DNA of 64,000 nt from Tetracentron sinense (GCA_015143295.1 CM026557.1:25763760-25827759), one strand, 5' to 3'; numbered from the stretch's first letter, positions 23,408 through 33,393 are shown. Numbers and translations: made by a program. The notes: generated by a model from the sequence alone, not told the origin.

Positions 23408-24164
23408 AACAACCCAAAGTTCGACTTGATCATGCTTGTTTTGTGAATCACATTTCTTGTTCTTGTTGTTTTCTTAGATACATATACTTGAAAACCCGAT
23501 TCATGCATGCATGCATGCTTGTGGGTGTGATTCGTGAACATAATAATGGCATGGAAAGATTGAGGATAACATATAGTATTTGAACAATTATAGGCACATG
23601 AGAAATTTAGGAGACTCATGAGCACATCATCATATTTACAAATTCTTGGGAAAATTTCCCTATCTCAGATCTCATAGATTTGGATTCACATTTCACACAT
23701 GCAATAAATGAAACACCTTGCATGCACCATTTTCCTCACTCTCATTCATGTGTTCTTAGCCTTAGTTTTTCATCTCATTCATTCATTTTATCAAACATAT
23801 GGCAATCAACATCTTTGAGAGTATTTTATTCATGTTTTCGGTTCAAGCAATTCATCAAGCACATAAAGTATGTTCATTACGAGTACATTGTCCTTCCATC
23901 ATTTTCGTCACACTTCATTTATGTAGCACCCCGGACTTTTTCATCCTTAATGAATAGCACCTTCGTAGCTAATTGGCCGTTTTTGTAGTCTAATTAATAA
24001 ATAAGGGAGAAATTGGAAATTCCGAAACTTCAGAAATGTTCCTTTTCGAAGTACGAACCCAACTCAAGTTGAATCGTCAAAATCGGACGAACGAGTCAAA
24101 AGATATGACCAAAACAGTCTGGACCTACAGGCAATCATAGCTCGGAAGGCACTAAGGACGTAGC

Positions 24165-24775
24165 TCTGATAACGTGCTCTGACAACGTGCTCTGATAAGG
24201 CACAGACAACGCATAGACAACGTACTCTGATAACGTAGCTCTAGCTCTGATAACGTATACGTTGTGCATCCACAACGTGTACGTTGTACAGCAAACAACG
24301 TGTACGTTGTACAGCTCACGACGGGCACGTTGTACATAAGACAACGGGTTCGGCACCCTTCACAGCACAACGTGCTCGGCACTATTCACAGCACAACGTG
24401 TTCAGCACTATTCACAGCACAACGTGTTCAGCACTATTCACAGCACAACGTGCTCGGCACTATTCACAGCACAACGTGCTCGGCACTATTCACATCACAA
24501 CGTGTTCAGCACTATTCACAGCACAACGTGTTCAGCACTATTCACAGCACAACGTGCTTGGCACTATTCACAGCACAACGTGTTCAGCACTATTCATAGC
24601 ACAACGTGTTCAGCACTATTCACAGCACAACGTGTTTGGCACTATTCACAGCACAACGTGCTCGGCACTATTCACAGCACAACGTGTTCAGCACTATTCA
24701 CAGCACAACGTGTTTGGCACTATTCACAGCACAACGTGTTCGGCACTATTCACAGCACAACGTGTTCGGCACTCG
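24165..24775 (+). repeat. ACGT-core array, including 26-bp tandem repeat x about 16
   Basis: First an irregular run of 'ctgataacgt' and 'acaacgtgtacgttgta' palindromes (24165-24360), then about 16 tandem copies of a 26-bp unit whose core is CACAACGTG followed by TTC(A/G)GCACTATT (24362-24775). The unit has no stop in any forward frame and 26 is not a multiple of 3, so all three forward frames are open for 110-200 codons; these are not genes. Confidence 0.9.
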
Positions 24776-25754
24776 TGTTTTTGCAGAAATTTCAGTAAGG
24801 GTATTATGGTCTTTTGGTCGGTTCACTCTTACCTTAAGAGTTTAACCCGAGCCTTTAGGGCTCATTCTCAACACTTAGAGGATTTGGGGGATTAGAAGAG
24901 AGGAGAAAGGGTTTCCTAAGCTAGGGTTTTGCTTTTGGAGAAGAATTAAAGGGGTTTTGAGACCCTAGATCACTTCAAGTCCTGTTTTTCTCCAAGATCA
25001 CGGCTCAAGCACTCGTGGAGAGCGTTCCCCAAGCTAGGGCAGCAACCCAAGCACGTTTTGAAAGGGGTTTCTTCCCCAACTCAAGTCTCCTTCAAGCAAA
25101 GGTGTTCTTCTTTCAAGTTGGAGCTTCAATCAAGGTTTCTACCAAGGATCAAGCCTTGATCTAAGGTTAGTACACCCTACTAACTTACCCTAGCAAAAAT
25201 CTAGGTTTTGTATATAAAAATGTGATTCTCTATATTATGTTTTCCTCCTTATGAAATGTGTTATCCCCCATTTAAATATAAACAAGATAATGGAAAAGGT
25301 GTGGATGTGTGGATGGAATGTTGGATGTGGCGATTGGATGCCGAGATGTATGTTGTGTGATGTGTGTGATGGAAATGGTGGATGGGTATTTTACCAATAA
25401 TGAACTTACCTTGATGATTGGATGGAAAATATACACTAAAAGGATGGAAATGAACCATGAAGGAAAATAGCATACTATGTGTTTGACAAAATACCTAAAC
25501 TATGAATAAATGGTTTAAATGAAGAATATGGAAATGGGTTTTATGCATGCGTTCTTATAAATGATAAATTGATCAAATGTTATGCAAACTACTTATGTTA
25601 CCTATGTTCATATCATGAATTGAATTGTAATGTCATATCTTGGTTATTCCCATTATCATGATTATCACTATGGACACGTACACGAGCACGCATGATAGCA
25701 TGAACCAAGATTTCAAGAGCATGTGCATATAATAAACAACAAGAAAATATTGCA

Positions 25755-26170
25755 TGTCAAGGAGGTTGGTAGCCCAGGGAGGATTCGGGTACTAACCTCT
25801 GGCTCACAAGATAACCCCTAAAACACCTATTGTCAAGGAGGTTGGTAGCCCAGGGACATTCGGGTGCTAACCTCTGGCTCACAAGAAAACTAAACAAGTA
25901 ATAAAAATCACCTATTGTCAAGGAGGTTGGTAGCCCAGGGAGATTCGGGTACTAGCCTCTGGCTCACAAGAAAACCAAACATTGCATATCAAGGAGGTTG
26001 GTAGCCCAGGGACATTGGGGTACTAACCTCTGGCTCACAAGTGCATTGCATATCAAGGAGGTTGGTAGCCCAGGGACATTCGGGTACTAACCTCTGGCTC
26101 ACAAGTGCATTGCATATCAAGGAGGTTGGCAGCCCAGGGAGATTCGGGTGCTAGCCTCTGGCTCACAAGT
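25755..26170 (+). repeat. Six-unit hairpin minisatellite in LTR
   Basis: Units start at about 25755, 25831, 25916, 25986, 26046 and 26111, with arms AGGTTGGTAGCCC and GGGTACTAACCT and the closing 'ggctcacaag'. It is the same unit as at 3346-3640 but with two more copies. Spacing is irregular at about 65-85 bp. Confidence 0.88.
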
Positions 26171-26459
26171 TACAAGATGGAGGTTTACAAGATGATGATC
26201 ATGCATTCATGCATGCACGCATACATGATTTCTACGAGGCATACCCGGACATGACAAGGGTTTTCAAGCATGAGTTTTATCGGTGTTTTTGCATTCATGC
26301 ACACACTTTGAAATGATTGTATTGTACCATGTCAAATACTGTTTAGTTCGTGATGCTCCTATTACTGCTTTGTATGGTATGACTATTACATGTGTTATTA
26401 TTGTTATGGCTAGCTAGTAGCTTGTACTCGCTGAGTATTCCATGCTCAGCCGTACTTTC

Positions 26460-26600
26460 ATGTCGGCAGGTACTGAGGGAGCCCTCGACCTGGAGCCTTG
26501 GGTCGAGGAAGAGTATATAGAGGAGAGAGAGCCGGCTATTCCATTACAGTTTCAGGCGGACCAAGACCTCGATGTGTGGCCATACCTCGACTACTATTGA
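26460..26600 (+). CDS. LTR small acidic ORF, intact 46 aa
   Basis: ATGTCGGCAGGT starts an uninterrupted frame to TGA 26598-26600, encoding MSAGTEGALDLEPWVEEEY, then IEEREP, and DLDVWPYLDYY at the end. It follows a stem-loop (GCTGAG and CTCAGC arms at about 26430-26450) and precedes 'aggtgggcctgtccacct'. Differences from the copies at 3851 and 12188 are often third-position or conservative. The product family is unrecognised. Confidence 0.5.
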   Translation: MSAGTEGALDLEPWVEEEYIEEREPAIPLQFQADQDLDVWPYLDYY

Positions 26601-28763
26601 GGGGAGAGTATGAGAGGGTCTTGTGTATTTTGATATTTTGATAGGTGGGCCTGTCCACCTTAGACTTAGACATGTCTTGTATTTATGTTAACTTGGAATA
26701 CTATTTTGGATCATCAGAAGAAATGAAAATTTGTTTACGCTTCCGCATGTATGTTAGCTTCCGCGCTCTGATTATCGTTGTTAGTACTGTATTTTATCTT
26801 GTGCATTACAGGATGGTTTGATAGGTACGTAGTGTGACACCTAAAATATCCCTAAACTCCTAGGGGGTATTTCGGGGCGTTACAATTTATCCCCAATCAC
26901 ACATCATTAATTCATTAGTTCATCTTATGCATTTTTAGGTAACCTTAGTTCATTTCAAATTGGAAAACACCAAACCAAAGCATCATCATTTTTCAAACAA
27001 AACCTAGGTTACTACTAAGTTAGTTAGTAAGGGTGTACTAACCTTAAAGATCAAAGCTTAATCTTGAAGAAATCCCTTGATTTGGGAACCCTACTTGGTG
27101 TAGAAGATCCACTTGAAAAAATGCTCCAAGCTTGAAGTGAGGAAGGATCCACAACTTGAAGAATGGAGGAACTCTTCCTTGAGTGAGGATGATCCAAGCT
27201 TGATCTTGGGTTCTTCTCCCTCCAATCCAACTCCCTTGAAGGAATCTCCAAATCTCCTTCCTCTTCCTCTCTCAATCTCTTCTTAGTCTCTCTAGGTTTA
27301 TGGTAAGCAAAAAACCCCCAATTGGAAGCCCTATTTATAGGCAAAGGGTGAAAACCTTCAAAATCACACTCAAACAATTGGATTCGCGTGTCTACGATTG
27401 TTCGTAGGCTTCGTACGATTGATCATATATTTCCCAGTGGGTTTACAGCATCTTAGAGGCCTTACAATCGATCATGACAACTCTACGATCGTTCGTAGCG
27501 TCGCTACGATCGTTCGTGGGTCATTTGCGAACGATCGTACCTAGGACAGAAAGTTTTTAGGTTTTTTGCACTTTCGTATTTCGACCATAACTTTTGATTC
27601 GCTCGTCGGATTTTGACGATTCAACTTGCATTGGATTCATCTTTGAAGATGAACAACTTTAATGTTTTGGAAAAATTCTAATTCTTTCTTATTCATGGAC
27701 CAAAATGCCCCTAAAACTGACTGGTCTGCTAATGGACTTCAACAGTCCAGATTTGCAGTAGACCCGGTTTCAGAAATCGGACGTTTGACTTAACCCTAAC
27801 TCAAAATTCAGAAAAGTGATCAACATGAACCTCAAAGAAGGTTTAAATACCTTTCCAAAGATTCAAGAATCACTTGATTCTGATAAGCGATGAGAAAACC
27901 ATGCTTCCCTAAAGTGAAGGGTATGCAAAGATCTTTTTCTTCTTTTCAACTTCGATCATATTTTGATCACTTAGAGTGTTTCACACTCTTGTTTTAACAT
28001 CCTTAAGCTATTCATAAAGGTCCTTAGGATCCTAACACAAGTTCTAATACATCCATGGAACAAAACCCCCATGAACATTAAGATCCATGCCGTCTAGACA
28101 CCATAACACTTAGGGTATTTCATACCCCATGTACCTTCAATCCAACCCCTATTCCAAATCTAATAACTCATGACCTTAGGTTCTTAAACCAAACCAAGGT
28201 AACCCTTTAGGCACATCACATATACATGGGAGGCCCGGCCGCTACAAAATCCCTTAATTTGATACTATTCATAGCACTATTCACTTAACGCTTAGAGTAT
28301 GTTTTTATACTCTTTGCATGTTTTCCCAAAACACCATATGGCCCTTGATTCATACACTAAACTCACATCACACTCTGGCCATGAGGAAACCCTTACTCTC
28401 ATTAACCAAACCCAACTTATAATAAATGGCTTTGGCCCTTCCAATACTAATGCCCTCGACACTATTCACTCACATGAATAGTGCTTGTACATGAACAGTG
28501 TTTGTAGAAAATTTGGGGCTCTACTGTGACTATATAAAGTATAAGGAACTAGAAAGCTATATCTGCATGTGATAGTCCCATCACATAGCTTTCCTACAAC
28601 ATATCCTATGGACCTTTATCGATATCTCATATCGTATAGATCATCTCATGATCATGGTCAATTACCCATAATGAATACACAATAGATAAAGAAGAAGTCT
28701 CTATTAATCAAATTAATACGAATCCTACAATCTAAAGTACTTTTCTGGGCATCATGTCTAACA

Positions 28764-29843
28764 AATGCGGGCTGTGCTAATCACTGCCCTAAATTACTTA
28801 ATGTCCACTAACACATAATTCAAATAATTCATGCATGCACGCATGATTCAAATATCAAATTAATTAATTAATAACCCTAAGTTACAGAGAGAAATTACAA
28901 CACCCCAAAAAGAAATTACAAAATCACAAAAACCCCAAAACAAAATTACAGACAAAACCCTAAATTTGTAAAAATACAGAGAGAGTACATGCATCCATGC
29001 ATTATATAGAGAGGGATTATAGAGAGTGAGATTACTGTGAGGTGGAGCTACACAGAGGTGGCCGGAGGTGGTGGAGCAGCCGTGGAGGTGGTGGAGCTTC
29101 CAGAGGTGGAGCTGCACAGCGGTGGCCGGAGCTACATAGAGAGAGGGATTGAGAGAGATTACAAAGAGAGAGAAAGAACCAGGGAGAGAGAGAAACCTTA
29201 CCGTTGAGGGTGGTGGAGCTGCACAAAGGTGGCCGGAGGTGGTGGAGGTGCATAGAGAGAGGGGTTGAGAGAGATTACAGAGAGAGAGAAAGAACTAGGG
29301 AGAGAGAGACCTTACCGTTGAGGGTGGTGGAGCTGTAGAGGGTGGTCGAGACGTTGAGGGTGATGGAGCTACCGTGAGATGGTGGCTACCATGACGGAGG
29401 TGGTGGAGATGGCCGGAGAATACGAGAGTAGGAGAAAGGAAGAGGGGAGAGGGGAGAGAAGAAGAAAATCGCTCAAGGAAAGGAGAAATGAGGAAAAACT
29501 ATCGGGGCCTAAATAAAGGGATTCACCGGCGGTTTTTAAATTGCCGCCGTAATATATAAATAATCTACAGCGGTAATTACAAAAACCATTGCTGATATAG
29601 TGCAAGGAATGAATTGGCGGGAAACCAAAAGTGATGGTGGGAAATAATTCAACGACGGTTTAGTAAAAAACCGCCGGGAAAATGTAATTTTAATGACAGT
29701 TATTGAAAAACCATCGTTAATTTAGTGCCGAAAATAGAAAGCTACGGTTGTATTATAATACTGTCATCCTAGATACTATTAAGCTGCGGTTTTCATTAAC
29801 CACTACTAAAACACCACTGCTAAAGGGCTGCAGTTTTGTAGTG
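28764..29843 (+). mobile_element. CACTA transposon right end (fragment)
   Basis: The right edge reads GCAGTTTTGTAGTG at 29830-29843, the reverse of a CACTACAAAACTGC terminus. The last 330 bp carry repeated CACTA-type subterminal motifs (for example 'cggcggtttttaaattgccg', 'aaaccgccggg', 'aaaccatcgtt'). Inside lies a purine-rich region with repeated 'ggtggccggaggtggtgga' (29040-29400). The left end is not in the window; the copia insertion with flank AATGC splits it. No transposase frame is visible. Confidence 0.7.
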
Positions 29844-31457
29844 TCTACTGATCTCCGTGATACAGTCTACCCCGGAAGATTTCTCAGACATCAAAACCCT
29901 CTACCAGCTTCTCCAAAGCATATCAGAGGAGAGATCATATGGCAATGTGAGTGGCTAGTCCTGAAAAGCTACCTCGCATCGTCATAACCGGAAGATGATG
30001 CATGATCCTTGCCAGCCTGACCGGCTCAGCAGTCTATGCACCACTCCGAGTCCTTCATCAGTTTGGACTCCCTTAGCGCATCCCAATGATAGACCGACAA
30101 GGAAATGATTGGATCACCTTCATAGTGCACTCCAAAAGCTTCACTCGCCGCTTTCAGTTAGGTTAGTGAAGCTCCAGACGAGAACAGTGGCCCAACTTTG
30201 TGGTTACAGCAGGACCACTAACTGATTCAACATACCGACATTGGGTGGAAGACCCTGATATTCCATCCAGTATGCCAACACCAAGGGAACTACTCACACC
30301 AGTCTTAGCTCCTTCACAAGGAACCCTACCCATAGCTGAAATGGTAGTTCCCTGGAGAGAAATATTCCTGGAGAGACAGCTTCAGATCCAGCAGAATGAG
30401 ATAAGGCTACGGAAGGCCCAGCTAGCATTTAGGCAGCAGGAAGCGGAGTGGAACCGTGAACTCCAAGCCATGTAGGGACAGATCAAGCAACTCGAGCAGA
30501 CGGTCCGATCTTTTCAGAAGAAGCATAGAGGCGATGCCAAAGAAACAACCGTCATCAGGGCCCAACTGTACTTCTATCGAGAGCAGCTTGATAGTGCGAA
30601 TGTTGAGATAACCACTGGATCCGACAGTTCAGATTTTGAATATTCAAAGCTACTGAGGTAATTAACAACATGGAGGTTGAAGTCACATCCCTCCAACAAC
30701 AAATCATGGACTTTAACGGAGTGCCCCGGCCACTTGACTTCGCGATCCCTGACGGACCTGCCTAGGATCGAGTCTTTTTCTCTTTTTTTGAGTCACACAA
30801 TCCTATACTCATCATGCATGCATCAATGAAAATTTTTTTCTAGTATCTTCTTCCTGGCATCATTCATATTCATGTTTAGTCATTGCATTCTTTTCAATTA
30901 CATGAGCCGACCTATGACTCACTCTATAACTGCAATTCTCATAGAAGCAGCAACAGTAGACGTAGTTCTAACTATGGTACCAGTCACGGAAGAAGCGTAC
31001 AGTGTAGCCTCTACTGATAGTCAGTCAGAATCAATGGTAGAACCTTCTGATTAGCATCAAAGAACCAGTGAGATCCTATAGTCTCACGAGAGAGATATCA
31101 TAGTCATACAAGCCAAGTTAGATAGCGTTCTAAAATCCCTGATGATTCTCAATGGTGCCTAAACCGAAGAACCCTCCATCCGAAACCCTACTGGGGAAAC
31201 CCCTAAAAAACTGCATCCAGAGCCACATCAACCCATTCCCATCATCATTCCTAACCTTGGGCCCACAACAATCAGAAGTGAAGCAGAATATGATCAGTAT
31301 CATGAACTGCCTAAGGCCTCTCACGTCAACCAGGACAGGCAGTCATCTTCAGACCCTACTCTGTCCCTCAATGACTAGCATGAGGAGATCATGTAGATGA
31401 AGGAAGAGATGAGATGGATGAAGGGGACATCTGCAAACTCTAGTCTATCATTGGAAG
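29844..31457 (+). pseudogene. Ogre/Tat-like 5' coding region (upstream of gag)
   Basis: Degenerate frames precede a Tat-type gag that resumes at 40421. 29990-30170 reads LTGSAVYAPLRVLHQFGLP and a FTRRFQLG-like end, resembling an N-terminal region upstream of gag or a plant-mobile-domain-like segment; this is uncertain. 30200-30475 is open (YRHWVEDPDIPSS, then EIRLRKAQLAFRQQEAEWNRELQAM) and looks coiled-coil. It continues after a stop with QIKQLEQTVRSFQKKHRG. The region is cut at 31457 by element B (TSD GGAAG). Confidence 0.55.
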
Positions 31458-31687
31458 TGTAGAGCCCCTTCATTCCCCTATGTAATGGATAGGGTGTGAA
31501 TAGTGCTCAAGTGTAGTTTTGTATACTTGTGGGTTTTGTATAGATATATGAGTTTGGATATTTGGCGTGCATGTTTCAATAGGTCCACATATCACCAAAG
31601 AGTATGTATTAAGCCTTAAAGAGTATTAGAATTGGATTGAAAAGGTTCCAAGTAGGGAGAACAAAGTTTTGGCAGAAAACAGGAGGC

Positions 31688-31858
31688 ACCGATCGCTCGG
31701 TCATAACGTCCGATCGACCGGTCAACTACCGATCTCTCGGTAGCTATCGCGCGGTTAACTTTTTTGTATGGGGTTATTTTCCAGACATGGTGTTTTTAAC
31801 CGAGCTCTCGGTTGAAACCACCGATCGCTCGGTCTATACCACCGATCGATCGGTTATG
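31688..31858 (+). repeat. CGATCGNTCGGT array in element B 5' LTR
   Basis: About eight motifs such as CGATCGCTCGGT, CGATCGACCGGT and CGATCGATCGGT. Their spacing and order match the 3' LTR array at 38714-38882 with point changes. The TATA box lies about 55 bp downstream. Confidence 0.82.
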
Positions 31859-31910
31859 CGCAGAAATTCTTCATTAAGGGTGTTTCAGAATTTAACCATT
31901 TCCCATTTGC

Positions 31911-31919
31911 CTATATAAG
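31911..31919 (+). promoter_or_regulatory. LTR TATA box (CTATATAAG)
   Basis: Near-consensus plant TATA box in the expected place between the palindrome array and the transcribed leader. The copy in the 3' LTR is at 38937-38945. Related boxes: 10239, 19311 (minus), 27331 (minus), 44583, 50083 (minus). Confidence 0.65.
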
Positions 31920-32873
31920 GCTGGACTCGTGCCTTAGGGTTTTAGAAACCCTTTGTGCACTGTTTTGGAGCTAGAGAAGAGGAGAAGAAGGAGAAGAGCT
32001 TGGTGATTGTTCAAGCTTGAAGGATAGATCGATTTCTTCCTTCCTTTGGTGATTCTCAACCAAGAACTCACTGTTCTTGCTTGTTCAAGCTTTTGGGGAT
32101 CTAGTTCTTTGATTTCTACAAGGTAGATACACTCTACTACAATCTTGCAATACTATTAAAGTTATTCTTCTATCTCTATACAACTTGTGTTTTGGTGGAT
32201 TATGGTGTGACAGCACGTATTTATATACTTGGATGAAAGATACTATTATGATGCACTCTAAGTGTTTGATAAAATACCTCTAAAGGATTCTATGCTTAAT
32301 ATGATGATTCCTTGCATTAAGTTCATAAGCTCGCATGTCTCGCATGAACCGATGGTTTCTACGGATTTCACAAAGTACGAAAAGGGTTTTTCACTCAAAA
32401 GACTATTAAGGAACGATTCTACGTAACTCTATGATTTGTCTAAGATCGTCTCACAAGCTCTACAGATCATACTATGCTCACAAGGAACACTCACAAGGAA
32501 CTCTATGATAAGCTCTAAGATCGTCTCACAAGCTCTACGGATCATAACTCATAAGCTCTAAGATCTCTATGGTATTGGCTCTAAGGATATGCTCTATGTG
32601 CTCTATGGTATCTCTATGTCTCTACGGATCATAATGACTCTAAGTAACTCCATGAACTCGCAAGAACTCATAAGACTATGATTAACGGTTGACTCACACG
32701 GTTACAGTTTGTTTTGATTTCGGATCTCATCTCACATGTGTTTTATGGTTTCTATGATCTCACATGTTTTAAGGATTTCAATCTCCATGCCTTGTATGCT
32801 CTATGATATATTGCTTTATTGTTGTTAGTTTGTATACGCTGAGTATTCCATGCTCAGCCGTCATTTGTTATGA

Positions 32874-33014
32874 TCGGCAGGTTCTAGGGATCGCTTCGAT
32901 CTGTGTGGCTCAGAGCCTTGGGTGGAGGAAGAGTACTTCGACCCGGAGCCTTCCATGGATCATGATCAGGGCTATGGTCCAGTAGATAGGTGTCGAGAGT
33001 TTCATTTCTATTGA
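32874..33014 (+). CDS. LTR small acidic ORF, element B 5' LTR; no in-frame ATG at usual place
   Basis: The frame from the conserved TCG GCA GGT runs 46 codons to TGA 33012-33014, encoding SAGSRDRFDL, then SEPWVEEEYFDPEPSMDHDQ. The EPWVEEEY core matches other subfamilies. Here the codon before TCG is TGA rather than ATG, so translation would need an upstream exon joined at the 'cggcag' acceptor-like site, or a later Met. It is open in both LTRs of the element. Confidence 0.4.
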   Translation, partial: SAGSRDRFDLCGSEPWVEEEYFDPEPSMDHDQGYGPVDRCREFHFY

Positions 33015-33291
33015 CCGACAGACTTGGTTAATAGGATTATACAGTGTTTTGTCTTTTGGATTATTACACATGTATCTTTTGTTGGTTTATACTTGAACCA
33101 CGTATAGGAGTGTTATCTTTTGCTTCCACTATATTGGTATATTTTTCCGCTGTGCATTATTTTCGTTTCCGCATTATACTCTGACAGGTTTCTATGTTTT
33201 ATGCCTTATGTATTATACTGGAGGTATGATACGGCGGTCACGAGTCAAAGTATCCCTAACTCCTAGTGGGTATTTTGGGTCGCGACAGACT

Positions 33292-33393
33292 TGGTATCAG
33301 AACTAAGGCATTAGGTCACATAGGCTAGTGTCTTTTGAATTAGAACTAGGGATTATTCTACTTTGGGTCTGATACCAGACTTGGTATCAGAGC
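33292..33393 (+). promoter_or_regulatory. Primer-binding site, duplicated
   Basis: TGGTATCAGAAC lies 4 bp inside the LTR (33292-33303), and a second, better match TGGTATCAGAGC is at 33382-33393. Both are followed by 'cattaggtcac(a/g)taggctagtg', so about 90 bp of leader have been tandemly duplicated. Only the first is at the normal distance from the LTR. Confidence 0.8.

Larger units (their letters stand above)
23932..26884 (+). mobile_element. Solo Ty3/gypsy LTR (2953 bp), TSD ATTTA
   Basis: Starts TGTAGCACCCCGG and ends GGGGCGTTACA. Perfect ATTTA duplications lie at 23927-23931 and 26885-26889. Its ends, early block and hairpin minisatellite match the solo LTR at 1920-4280, but its palindrome array is a different sequence altogether (CACAACGTG instead of CGATCGNTCGGT). 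It carries an intact small ORF at 26460-26600. Confidence 0.95.
14468..28525 (-). mobile_element. Gypsy element A, internally deleted, with two LTRs
   Basis: Minus-strand element with the 3' LTR at 14468-20503, an internal region of only 1805 bp (20504-22308) and the 5' LTR at 22309-28525. The outer flanks are TTGAC (14463-14467) and GTGAC (28526-28530), one mismatch. After removal of nested inserts both LTRs are about 3.26 kb (3258 and 3259 bp). The interior keeps the polypurine tract, a gag remnant and a degenerate primer-binding site, but protease, RT, RNase H and integrase are deleted. It cannot be autonomous. Confidence 0.92.
22309..28525 (-). repeat. Element A 5' LTR (3259 bp net)
   Basis: On the plus strand it begins TGTCATGCCC at 22309 and ends GGGGCTCTACT at 28525 (usual end CTACA). 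It is interrupted at 23931/26890 by the solo LTR 23932-26884 with ATTTA duplications. It contains the intact small ORF (22585-22725), hairpin repeats (23213-23407), a TATA box (27331-27340) and a palindrome array (27386-27543). Confidence 0.9.
1584..28763 (-). mobile_element. Degenerate Ty1/copia element 1 with nested insertions
   Basis: A copia retrotransposon on the minus strand with the order gag, protease, integrase, RT, RNase H, read from right to left. Its 5' LTR (9161-28763 with inserts) starts on its own strand with TGTTAGAC at 28763 and is followed outward by AATGC. Removing three insertions (1920-4280, 9281-12599, 14468-28525, each plus its 5-bp duplication) rejoins the element. The 3' end is cut at about 1583, inside or just after RNase H, so the 3' LTR is absent. 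Many stops and frameshifts show that it is dead. It appears to have inserted into a CACTA element. Confidence 0.85.
9161..28763 (-). repeat. Copia 1 5' LTR, about 2.2 kb net, split by insertions
   Basis: On the plus strand it begins TGAAGGGAATCCGG at 9161, next to the primer-binding site, and ends ...GTCTAACA at 28763, next to AATGC. Its parts are 9161-9280, 12605-14467 and 28531-28763, about 2.2 kb after removal of the inserts and their duplications. That is long for a copia LTR. The join across 14467/28531 gives a continuous block resembling copia LTRs at 47130-48340 and 51050-51524. Confidence 0.8.
31458..33287 (+). repeat. Element B 5' LTR (1830 bp)
   Basis: TGTAGAGCCC to GGGTCGCGACA. 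It has a CGATCG(C/A)TCGGT array (31688-31858), a TATA box CTATATAAG at 31911, a 'ctctaagatcgtctcacaagctc' repeat region (about 32440-32650), a stem-loop (32839) and a small ORF. Compared with the 3' LTR it lacks about 35 bp near 33050, 7 bp near its start and one tandem repeat block. Confidence 0.95.

Noticed and set aside
24264-24895. Three overlapping open frames of 110-203 codons
   Set aside because: By-product of a stop-free 26-bp repeat in an LTR; no codon bias or known domain.
25755-26170. Regularly spaced direct repeats resembling a CRISPR array (also 11401-11790)
   Set aside because: They lie inside plant LTRs with target duplications; spacers are degenerate and A-rich, units are variable, and there are no cas genes.
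33292-33303. Possible tRNA-Met gene fragment
   Set aside because: Only the 12-base primer complement is present at the LTR edge; there is no tRNA body.
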